Below, piece by piece: positions 7,245 through 13,740 of a stretch of DNA of 14,027 nucleotides. Source of the DNA: Verrucomicrobiota bacterium. GTDB taxonomy: Bacteria; Verrucomicrobiota; Verrucomicrobiia; Chthoniobacterales; UBA10450. Numbering within the stretch: the first letter of the stretch is position 1; every line of letters begins with the position of its first letter. A program made the position numbers and the translations under genes. Below the pieces are notes generated by a model that saw only the letters and a program-made list of their open reading frames with translations, was not told where the DNA came from and did no database searches. The stretch spans positions 1-14,027 of the forward strand of contig QHNU01000019.1 of the NCBI GenBank assembly GCA_003218525.1, in the 5' to 3' direction.

Positions 7245-9911
7245 ATGGCCACCCCATCGCAGCTCCATAGCTATTCGGAGGACTTCGCATTTCAGTTCGA
7301 TGCCCCGTTTCCTTCGATCGCTTATGACAAGTACTTAAGCTGGTCTGGTTGGTTGGTTCATCGTCACGGAAAGCCAATTCATGGTCTGCGCGCGGTGGTG
7401 AGACGGACGTTGCTAGGCCGAAGAATCATCCGTGCCCGACGAAAACGCGAGCGCCCCGATGTTGCAACGGCATTTCCCAATTTAACGGAAGCGAAAACTA
7501 GCGGGTTTCTATTCGAGTTACAACTCGGACTCGGTACGAACTATCTCACCTTCCAGGTGCAGGACCAGCGGCACGTGTGGAGAACTTTTTGCACTACTAC
7601 AATTAGGGCTGCGCCCTTAAATTTCCTCGATCTCCTCGGATTCCGCCAATCTCGGAGTGTCCTAACGCGCATTCTTCAGAGTTGGGCCTACGATCGAGCT
7701 CAGCGTGTCGTTCACGTGTCCGCACCAGTCGGGCCACTTATTGCCAAGACAGTTGACAGATCCACAGGCTCGCTCATTAAACGCATCGACTTACTTGCAA
7801 CTTCAAAATCGAATCTCTTCATTCGCGAGATTGGCGAGCTGGTCGCAGCCGGCTTTCGCGAGATCGGCTGCGAGACCCGAATCCGATTAGATCAGGTCCC
7901 CGAGGAAAATCCCTCGTCCGATTGTCTCCAAATGGTGATTACGCCGCATGAATACTATAATCTTTTCCTGAGCCAACATATTCCGTTTGAGAGAGCACGC
8001 GAACTGACACGCCAAGTCGTCTTACTTTGTACCGAGCAGCCTGAAACGGAGTGGTTTCAAAGTAATCTCTGGTGGACATCGTATGCTCAGGCGGTTGCCG
8101 ATATCAGTCCGCTCGGTGTCGCCGCCTATCGGGCTCGCGGCCTAAAATGTTATTACCTGCCCCTGGGTTATCATCCTATCCTGGGAACAAGTCTGCCGCC
8201 CGATGGAGAACGACCGCACGACGTCACCTTTCTTGGTTCGATGACGCATCGTCGAGATGCCTTCTTTGCCGAGAACGCGCCATTCTTCTCCGAGCATGAC
8301 TGCGTCATTCGCCTGGTTCCGCTTGGCTTTGCCAAAACGAAGCAGACTCGCAGCTACCTTTCGGTAGAGAAACGAACCAAATTGCTCGCGCAAACCAAGA
8401 TATTGCTCAACGTCCACTACTCCGACCAGAGATATTTCGAATGGCATCGGATGTTGACTGGCATGGCCAATGGTTGTTGTGTCGTTAGTGAGACGTGTGA
8501 GGGCTATGGAACCCTGATTCCAGGCAAACACTTTGTAATGGTCGATCGCGAGCAGCTTATTGCAGCTTGCAACTACTATCTCAATAACCCGGCCGAGCGC
8601 GACGAGATCGCCAGCAACGGGCTTGATTTTATACAAAAACGACTTAGCCAGGCTGAACATTGCCGCCTATTTCTCCAACACTTTCAGGCCCGGAATACTC
8701 CCCGCGCTACTGACAATCAAACGATCCACTTCGACACCGACCTAACCGTCGACGCCAGATCTGTAGCTCTACCGCCCGCCTTAAAACATAACTTGCGCCA
8801 ACATTCGCGCCGTTCTCTCAGTCAAGCGGCCGCGAATGATCTTCGGATCATTGTCATGCAGCTTCGTGACCGCTTCCGGAAGAAGCAGGCTGCAGTGAGG
8901 GCTCTATCCGCGCCCGCGGACGAAGAAATCGATAGGAAACGCGCAGAGGTTAAGGAGCGCTGGCGTAGGCAGGAAAATGCGACAGCGCGGGGCGAACCGA
9001 TTCTCGAACGACACGAAAATGAAGCCTACCGTCGCCTAGAACAACCCACGCTTACCGTAGCCATTACTCTCTATAACTACGATCATTTTATTGGCGACTG
9101 CATTTCAAGCATTGAGCAAGCTTTGGTCAAAGTCGATCCTCCGGCCGAGATCATTATTGTTAACGATGCTTCAGAAGATGAATCCCTTGCTCAAGCCTTA
9201 CATTCCCAGGCGACATCGCAGCTGCCCATCTTAGTCGCTGATAAGAAGTGGAACACAGGGTTGGCCGATGCCCGTAACAAAGCGGTCCATCTCGCTCGCG
9301 GCAAATACGTCTTCATGATGGATGCGGACAATCTTCTCCTATCGGACGCATTGAAGCAGTTGCTGGAGCTGATTCAGGTCGGCGACTACGCTGCCGCTTA
9401 TTCGATTATCTGCCGATTCCGAGACACCCCCGGCAATCGCCTCGGGCTACTATCCTATTTTGATTGGGACCCCCAGATCCTTGCCCAGTATCCCTATATT
9501 GACGCAATGGCTATGTTTCGTCGCGACGTCCTGCTCGAACTCTCCGGCTATGATAATCAGTTAAGTCAAATTGGTTGGTTTGGCTGGGAAGATTATGACC
9601 TCTGGTTGCGGTTTGCGGTCAAGAACTACAGGGTTGGATTCCTGCCCAATATTCTTTCCCTTTATCGAATTCACGAGACTTCGATGATTAATACCACTAC
9701 TCGTTACGAAGTGGAACTGGTCCATCATCTCGTAGAAAATTATGGCCAATTACTCGATCAATTCGAGCCGCAACAACGCGTCTTCGGAGTCGATCGAGAG
9801 CGGGTTTTCGACTCCGGCTCCGGTGTCGGCGCGGCATCCAGGCACCAAGATACACCCACCTCCGCTCCGGACTTGCTCGAAGTCCGCGCCTCCAGGAACA
9901 CGAGGAGTTAG
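7245..9911 (+). CDS. Bifunctional glycosyltransferase: repeat domain, CgeB-like GT and GT2
   Basis: From the ATG at 7245, two bases after the preceding stop, this encodes 888 residues; a GTG at 7215 in the same frame would add 10 and overlap the upstream gene. Residues about 14-125 hold a fourth, more diverged copy of the repeat. Residues about 155-480 resemble the CgeB/Glyco_trans_1_2 GT-B family: YYLPLGYHP, HDVTFLGSMTHRRDAFF, KILLNVHYSDQRYFEWHRM, the family-typical ANGCCVVSE, then PGKHFVMVD and a helix at the end. A charged, probably helical linker (about 520-600) leads to a GT2 domain (about 602-820) with VAITLYNYDHFIGDCI, IIIVNDASEDES, DARNKAVHLARGKYVFMMDA, the metal motif DAD and GWEDYDLWLRF. 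The last 40 or so residues are low in hydrophobics and match nothing I know. It probably adds two different sugars, or works with the upstream GT on the same glycan. The end overlaps the opposing gene. Confidence 0.88.
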   Translation: MATPSQLHSYSEDFAFQFDAPFPSIAYDKYLSWSGWLVHRHGKPIHGLRAVVRRTLLGRRIIRARRKRERPDVATAFPNLTEAKTSGFLFELQLGLGTNYLTFQVQDQRHVWRTFCTTTIRAAPLNFLDLLGFRQSRSVLTRILQSWAYDRAQRVVHVSAPVGPLIAKTVDRSTGSLIKRIDLLATSKSNLFIREIGELVAAGFREIGCETRIRLDQVPEENPSSDCLQMVITPHEYYNLFLSQHIPFERARELTRQVVLLCTEQPETEWFQSNLWWTSYAQAVADISPLGVAAYRARGLKCYYLPLGYHPILGTSLPPDGERPHDVTFLGSMTHRRDAFFAENAPFFSEHDCVIRLVPLGFAKTKQTRSYLSVEKRTKLLAQTKILLNVHYSDQRYFEWHRMLTGMANGCCVVSETCEGYGTLIPGKHFVMVDREQLIAACNYYLNNPAERDEIASNGLDFIQKRLSQAEHCRLFLQHFQARNTPRATDNQTIHFDTDLTVDARSVALPPALKHNLRQHSRRSLSQAAANDLRIIVMQLRDRFRKKQAAVRALSAPADEEIDRKRAEVKERWRRQENATARGEPILERHENEAYRRLEQPTLTVAITLYNYDHFIGDCISSIEQALVKVDPPAEIIIVNDASEDESLAQALHSQATSQLPILVADKKWNTGLADARNKAVHLARGKYVFMMDADNLLLSDALKQLLELIQVGDYAAAYSIICRFRDTPGNRLGLLSYFDWDPQILAQYPYIDAMAMFRRDVLLELSGYDNQLSQIGWFGWEDYDLWLRFAVKNYRVGFLPNILSLYRIHETSMINTTTRYEVELVHHLVENYGQLLDQFEPQQRVFGVDRERVFDSGSGVGAASRHQDTPTSAPDLLEVRASRNTRS
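7284..7619 (+). repeat. Protein-level repeat copy 4, diverged, in the downstream GT
   Basis: Residues about 14-125 (ATG start) keep the landmarks of the three repeats in the upstream protein: FAFQFDAP opening, YLSWSGWLV, GKPIHGLRAVV, RERPDVATAFPNL, SGFLFELQLG, LTFQVQDQ and HVWRTF. The stretch between the RAVV strand and RPDV is longer and arginine-rich. Sharing the module between two adjacent genes suggests it acts in the same process in both. Confidence 0.6.
9785..9816. other. Nine-base perfect inverted repeat inside the GT coding end
   Basis: CGGAGTCGA (9785-9793) is the exact reverse complement of TCGACTCCG (9808-9816), with a loop of 14 bases. It lies in the last 130 bases of the plus-strand GT gene and just downstream of the minus-strand GT4 reading frame. 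No T-run follows on either strand. It may be part of a termination region for the minus-strand transcript. Confidence 0.45.
9868..9886. other. Seven-base hairpin just beyond the minus-strand GT4 stop
   Basis: CGGACTT (9868-9874) pairs perfectly with AAGTCCG (9880-9886) across a loop of five bases. For the minus-strand gene it begins 21 bases after the stop codon, the usual place for a terminator hairpin, but no T-run follows. For the plus-strand gene it is still coding sequence. Confidence 0.45.
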
Positions 9912-10633
9912 GCGGGGATCGAGTTTTCCGAGGCGATCAGCGAGTCGCTGTCTTGCTTTCGAGCCGAAACGAGCGGTTCTAGCAGGTCAGCGAAATCCCG
10001 GCCGAGGTCACCAATGGTATGGCGCATTTCGAACAGGGCGCGAGCATTGGTACCTAGTTTAGCGGCTCCCTCGCGATCGCGAATCACGCGCTCCAGCGCT
10101 GCCGCCAACGCGACCGGATTATCGGGCGAGACCACGAGCCCATCGACACCGTCGGTGAGATACTCGGGAATGCCGCCTACCGCAGTACTCACGATGGTTT
10201 TCCCAAAACACATCGCTTCCAGGATAGTCAGGGGCATGGATTCGTCTCGCGACGCACAAACCAGCACATCGACACTGGCAATCCATCGCAACGATTCCTC
10301 GTAATCGACCGCCTCATCAACACGCATATTTGAGAAGCTATTCGCGGCTTCCCGAAACTGCGCAATGAATTCGGTTTCGGTGCCACTCCCCACAATCTGA
10401 AAGAACGCTTTCGCTGCTAGCGTCGAATTCATTCGCCGAATCGCCTCGATCAAGATGTCCTGGCCCTTTCGTTTTTCGATCGTGCCGATCATGAGGAAAA
10501 GGACGCGATCGGTATCGCGCGGCTTCGATTTAATCGTGATCGCAAAATCCGGGATACCGTAAATCAACTTGTGCACTGCGCCGGCGGTGTGCTCGCGATA
10601 AATCGCGAGCGTGCGATCGCTCGGCGCGACCAA
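9908..10633 (-). CDS. GT4 glycosyltransferase C-terminal half, split from its N-terminus by a frameshift
   Basis: This 241-residue frame is the C-terminal Rossmann half (Glycos_transf_1) of a GT4 GT-B enzyme, the part that binds the nucleotide sugar. Seen are LFLMIGTIEKRKGQDILIEA (45-64), FFQIVGSGTE (77-86), VDEAVDYEESLRWIASVDVL, and the hallmark EX7E in ESMPLTILEAMCFGKTIVST (E131, E139), followed by VGGIPEYLTDGVDGLVV. The acceptor-binding N-terminal half is at the end of the upstream frame, which is offset by one base. The only nearby start codon is a TTG at 10633 inside what should be continuous protein; the frame is open upstream to a TGA at 10705-10703. It is therefore best read as the 3' part of one broken gene, not as an independent one. 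Its TAA overlaps the TAG of the opposing GT gene (9908-9911). Confidence 0.75.
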   Translation of the reverse strand: MVAPSDRTLAIYREHTAGAVHKLIYGIPDFAITIKSKPRDTDRVLFLMIGTIEKRKGQDILIEAIRRMNSTLAAKAFFQIVGSGTETEFIAQFREAANSFSNMRVDEAVDYEESLRWIASVDVLVCASRDESMPLTILEAMCFGKTIVSTAVGGIPEYLTDGVDGLVVSPDNPVALAAALERVIRDREGAAKLGTNARALFEMRHTIGDLGRDFADLLEPLVSARKQDSDSLIASENSIPA

Positions 10634-12846
10634 TAAATCTGCAACGACAATGCTGCTGATATGCGCGCGTCTTTCCGAAGGAATCGCTGACCTAGCTCCG
10701 TCTCATGTAGCCACCAAACCCGCGGCACATTTTCACGACTGCGAACCGTAATTGCGTCCGCTGTCTTCACCGTGTTTGCGACAACAACATCGAAATTCCC
10801 AATAAGTCGGCCGAAGGATGGATGATCCGTCCCGGTTAGTGGATCGATGATCAGCGGAATTTCCGCGGCCACAAATTTGTTCCGCAATGGGCCATCGACC
10901 GGCGCGGCCACGGTCACGAAAAAGCCATTCCCTCGACACCATTCAGCCAGATGGAAAAGGGAAAGGGGAGCCCCGCTCCGAGTCAGATCGGGCGAGACAA
11001 AAAGAATATCGATCTGCGAAGGAGTGGGAGGAAATTGATTGCGCGCAAACATTTGGATTGGAACGGGCGAATCGGCGAACAGCCAGTCACGCATGTTGTC
11101 CGTAAAGAATGGATCGCGTGTGACATATTCACCCCACCGATTCAGGAGATAGGTGGTCGACTTGTCACGGCGAGGTTTTGCCTCATTTGGCGTCAGACCA
11201 GCGGAAGCTCTGCCGGTGTGCTGGAGTTCCGTAAACGGCGTGTAAACGCAGCGCATTCCGGCGAGCCGAATTCGAAAACAAAGATCGATATCAGAATGCG
11301 CGATCGCGGCGTTTTTTTCATCAAAACCACCCACTTCAAAGAAAGTGTCGCGTCGTACCGCCAGACAAGCGCCGGAGAGCGCCGCCACATTGCGCATCGA
11401 CTGAGCGAAATTTACGTGCATCCTGGTCGCGGCTTGTTCCCGGTGGAAAGCAGTTCCGACAAACTCTCGCACTCCCGTGACCAGGCCGGCGTGTTGAATG
11501 CGACCGTCCTCGTAGAGTAACTTTGGTGCGACCGCTCCAACCTCGGGATTTTCTAGCGGCTCGATGACATTTTGAACCCAACTGGATTCTTTGGGCTCAA
11601 CATCGTCGTTAAGAAAAATCAACCGTTCTCCGATCGCTTCGCGAGCGCCCGCATTGCATTTGCTGGAAAAATTAAAAGGCTCGTCAAAGGGAATGAGTCG
11701 CACGTTATTCGAGCTTATTTCCACCGACTCCTTCATCTTGTGAATCAGCGATGTATTAGCAACGAGGATAAACTCGGCATACGGGTACCCCGTCCCCGCC
11801 ACGAGATCATGCCCACATTTTATTGCCCGCTCCGGTGAGTCGGTTGGGATAATGACAGAAACACGCGGCGGATCCGTCATCACCATTCGCACCCGGTTGG
11901 CTGTCGGCGTTTCCAACACCTCTGCCTGGAGGCCACGCCTTTTTACCGCATCGGCAAGAGCCGCGATATTTGTTTTCCGCGCCTCCGGTTTTCCTCCACT
12001 CGCGCCGGAAGCGGCGTGCTCGCGCCAGTGATAAAGAACATGTGGAATGTGAACAATTTTCTGGCTCCGCTCCACCGCCCTTAGAGCGAAGTCATAGTCT
12101 TGTGACAGGTCGAACTCCTTACGAAACCCGCCGAGGGCGACGGCCAAATGTCGGTCGTAGGCGGTAAGATGCCCGAAATACATGCAGGAGTAGAGCAGCT
12201 CGGGACTCCACTCCGGTTTGAAAAAGGGTTTAGTGCGTTTGCCGGATTCGCTTAGACGATCTTCATCGCTATAAAAAATTTCAGCGCCGGGATTTTGCCG
12301 AATAGCGCAGGCCACTTCATGGAGTGCAAAAGGCGCGAGAACGTCATCGTGATCCACTAACGCGATGAAGTCTCCTTCGGCTGCATGGAGGGCGCGGTTT
12401 GTATTCTCGGCAATGCCGAGATTTGTCACCAGACGATCAAGGTGAATTCGCGGATCAGCCTCCGACCACTGTCGCAAGAGTTCGGTGTTGCTGGAAGCGG
12501 CATCAACGACGCACGCTTCCCAGTTCCCGTAAGTTTGGGCAACGATCGATTCAAAGAGTTCATCAAGAAATCTGGGAGAGGTTTCGGACACAGGGATGAG
12601 CAACGAGATTTTCGGCCCTGCCAGCGAAGCAGCGGAGTGACGCCGCTGGACATCGAGCTCCTCCCTGTTTGGTTCATTTTTGCTTATCCAATCTTCATAA
12701 CGGTCGATGCTCGGTGTCCCCGTCTTCATCTTTCCGGTAACCCGAGGAGCAGCCCGCGAAAGCAGTCGCCGAACATTTCGAGGGACACGGGCCAGTTCGC
12801 GCCAAACGCGTTCCGGCAAAGCTCTTTGCTGTTTCATGTCTCCCAT
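10564..12846 (-). CDS. Tandem GT2 glycosyltransferase fused to a GT4 N-terminus (frameshifted at its 3' end)
   Basis: This 760-residue frame starts at the ATG at 12846; an in-frame ATG at 12837, preceded closely by GGGAG, is an alternative. After a basic N-terminus come two GT2 domains. The first (about 78-280) has ISLLIPVSETS, ALVDHDDVL (162-170), YSDEDRLSESGKRTKPFFK and SQDYDFALRA. The second (about 327-545) has VSVIIPT, FLNDDVEP (411-418), YEDGRIQHAGLVTG and AHSDIDLCFRI. From about 612 the N-terminal half of a GT4 domain begins (QIDILFVSPDLTRSGAPLSL, VVANTVKTADA, VWWLHETELGQRF). After about residue 735 the frame no longer resembles the family (IYWSRRAIARSRF) and soon stops, while the matching continuation is in the next frame. 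The intact protein would be about 980 residues, GT2-GT2-GT4. It is a paralogue of the 971-residue protein in its GT2 pair, but lacks the repeats. Likely role: surface glycan assembly. Confidence 0.88.
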   Translation of the reverse strand: MGDMKQQRALPERVWRELARVPRNVRRLLSRAAPRVTGKMKTGTPSIDRYEDWISKNEPNREELDVQRRHSAASLAGPKISLLIPVSETSPRFLDELFESIVAQTYGNWEACVVDAASSNTELLRQWSEADPRIHLDRLVTNLGIAENTNRALHAAEGDFIALVDHDDVLAPFALHEVACAIRQNPGAEIFYSDEDRLSESGKRTKPFFKPEWSPELLYSCMYFGHLTAYDRHLAVALGGFRKEFDLSQDYDFALRAVERSQKIVHIPHVLYHWREHAASGASGGKPEARKTNIAALADAVKRRGLQAEVLETPTANRVRMVMTDPPRVSVIIPTDSPERAIKCGHDLVAGTGYPYAEFILVANTSLIHKMKESVEISSNNVRLIPFDEPFNFSSKCNAGAREAIGERLIFLNDDVEPKESSWVQNVIEPLENPEVGAVAPKLLYEDGRIQHAGLVTGVREFVGTAFHREQAATRMHVNFAQSMRNVAALSGACLAVRRDTFFEVGGFDEKNAAIAHSDIDLCFRIRLAGMRCVYTPFTELQHTGRASAGLTPNEAKPRRDKSTTYLLNRWGEYVTRDPFFTDNMRDWLFADSPVPIQMFARNQFPPTPSQIDILFVSPDLTRSGAPLSLFHLAEWCRGNGFFVTVAAPVDGPLRNKFVAAEIPLIIDPLTGTDHPSFGRLIGNFDVVVANTVKTADAITVRSRENVPRVWWLHETELGQRFLRKDARISAALSLQIYWSRRAIARSRFIASTPPAQCTS

Positions 12847-12892
12847 TGCGGCAAGCTCTTGATGAAGAATTTAAGACCTCGCGTCAACAGCC

Positions 12893-12995
12893 GGAGCGAT
12901 TCGCTCCTGGCAAACTCCGCTCCGATTCTTCGGCAGCGGTTCGACCAACGCGATTTTCGCGGTACGCACGAACGGCGCATCTTTCGACGCGCCGT
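12893..12995. other. Cluster of three perfect hairpins in the gap of 170 bases
   Basis: Three separate inverted repeats lie between the DUF4142 gene and the GT gene. GGAGCG-ATT-CGCTCC is at 12893-12907, CGCGA-TTT-TCGCG at 12949-12961, and ACGGCGC (12972-12978) pairs with GCGCCGT (12989-12995) across 10 bases. None is followed by a T-run on either strand. They lie downstream of the DUF4142 gene and upstream of the GT gene, both on the minus strand, so they could be a termination or attenuation region or a leader structure. Confidence 0.5.
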
Positions 12996-13016
12996 CCATT
13001 GATTTATGCAGGATTA

Positions 13017-13613
13017 TTATTTCAGCTTGCCCTGGATTTCTTTTGCCAGTTTAAGGTGCTTTCGAACCACGGCGGAAGTCTTCTCCGCGAACTGCTTTAC
13101 GTCAGGATCGCTTCCGTTTTTCGCTTCCTTCTCGAAATCGGCAAGGTCCTTCTCATGATCCTTCACCATCGCATCCATATAATCCCTGTCCGATTTCCAC
13201 CTGCCGGGCTCCTTCACACCAGGTAAGTCGACTCCCTTTTTCAAGGCGATCGATTTCAGCTCCGAATTAGCCTTACTGTGATCGGTCACCATCCGAGCGC
13301 CGAACTTTTTCACCTCAGGATTTGACGCATTTTGTTCTGCCTGTCGCCCCATGTCGACTTCCATCATTCCACCTTTAGCGGCTTCCCTCATAAAGGATCG
13401 ATCGCCCATACTGGGTGACCCACCCTTGGCCGTCTCCTGCGATTTCTTGTTAGTACTCGCATTGGCGGTCGACGTCTGCGTCGGTGAAGCGGTCGGTGTG
13501 CGCCCAAACATGGGCGGATTCTGTGCGAACGCCGCACGTGCAGGGCAGATTAAAATCATAGCCGCTAAGGCAGTAGCGACCGCGCTCCTCTTTATAAAAA
13601 ATCTATCTTTCAT
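13017..13613 (-). CDS. Secreted/periplasmic DUF4142 protein
   Basis: From the ATG at 13613 this encodes 198 residues; a TTG at 13643 would add ten residues ahead of the signal peptide and is less likely. Residues 1-30 form a signal peptide: a basic start (MKDRFFIKR), a hydrophobic stretch (AVATALAAMILICP) and a probable cleavage site at AFA-QN. A Ser/Thr/Gln/Asn-rich linker (about 38-60) follows. Residues about 72-198 are a DUF4142 helical bundle of the ferritin-like kind, with its repeated pattern: VKKFGARMVTDHSKAN (101-116), YMDAMVKDHEKDLADF (145-160), DVKQFAEKTSAVVRKHL (171-187). Metal-type His and Asp/Glu residues sit in DH and KDHE. The biochemical function of the family is unknown; members are exported and often sit near stress or envelope genes. 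The domain call is firm, the role open. Confidence 0.88.
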   Translation of the reverse strand: MKDRFFIKRSAVATALAAMILICPARAAFAQNPPMFGRTPTASPTQTSTANASTNKKSQETAKGGSPSMGDRSFMREAAKGGMMEVDMGRQAEQNASNPEVKKFGARMVTDHSKANSELKSIALKKGVDLPGVKEPGRWKSDRDYMDAMVKDHEKDLADFEKEAKNGSDPDVKQFAEKTSAVVRKHLKLAKEIQGKLK

Positions 13614-13629
13614 AAGTTTTCTGGTTGTG

Positions 13630-13655
13630 AGTGCCGAGAGCAAAAACCCGGCACT
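13630..13655 (-). promoter_or_regulatory. Hairpin in the 5' leader of the DUF4142 gene
   Basis: AGTGCCG (13630-13636) and CGGCACT (13649-13655) form a perfect seven-base stem, extendable by one or two weaker pairs. It lies 16 bases upstream of the ATG of the DUF4142 gene and 85 bases after the TPR gene stop. There is no T-run after it on the minus strand, so it is not a standard terminator. It could influence translation or stabilise the message. Confidence 0.4.
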
Positions 13656-13740
13656 TGGGATTCGCGCGCTCTCTCTAGGCTGGACGTAATCTCTCCGAGC
13701 AGGCCCCTAACAGGTCAATTGCAATCAGGCATTGCTCAGC

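Noticed and set aside
8142..8660. Minus-strand open frame of 172 codons inside the CgeB-like GT
   Set aside because: Antisense to conserved GT motifs, no recognisable protein features.
10641..10702. Programmed -1 frameshift with a classical slippery heptamer
   Set aside because: No X-XXY-YYZ heptamer is present in the required phase, so mutation or sequence error is more likely.
10951..11520. Plus-strand open frame of 189 codons opposite the GT2 domain
   Set aside because: Shadow of a conserved GT2 region on the other strand; composition and lack of motifs argue against a gene.
12897..12935. Recurring GAGCG/CCGCTCC motifs as a possible CRISPR or tandem repeat
   Set aside because: The units are short, irregular and without even spacing; they are better explained as hairpin stems.
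12385..13002. Plus-strand open frame of 205 codons across the GT start and the hairpin gap
   Set aside because: Antisense to the GT2 N-terminal domain and no family resemblance; the part outside it is hairpin-rich non-coding DNA.
13630..13655. Rho-independent terminator for the TPR gene
   Set aside because: The stem is good, but no T-run follows on the minus strand and it sits 16 bases before the next start codon; kept only as a leader hairpin.
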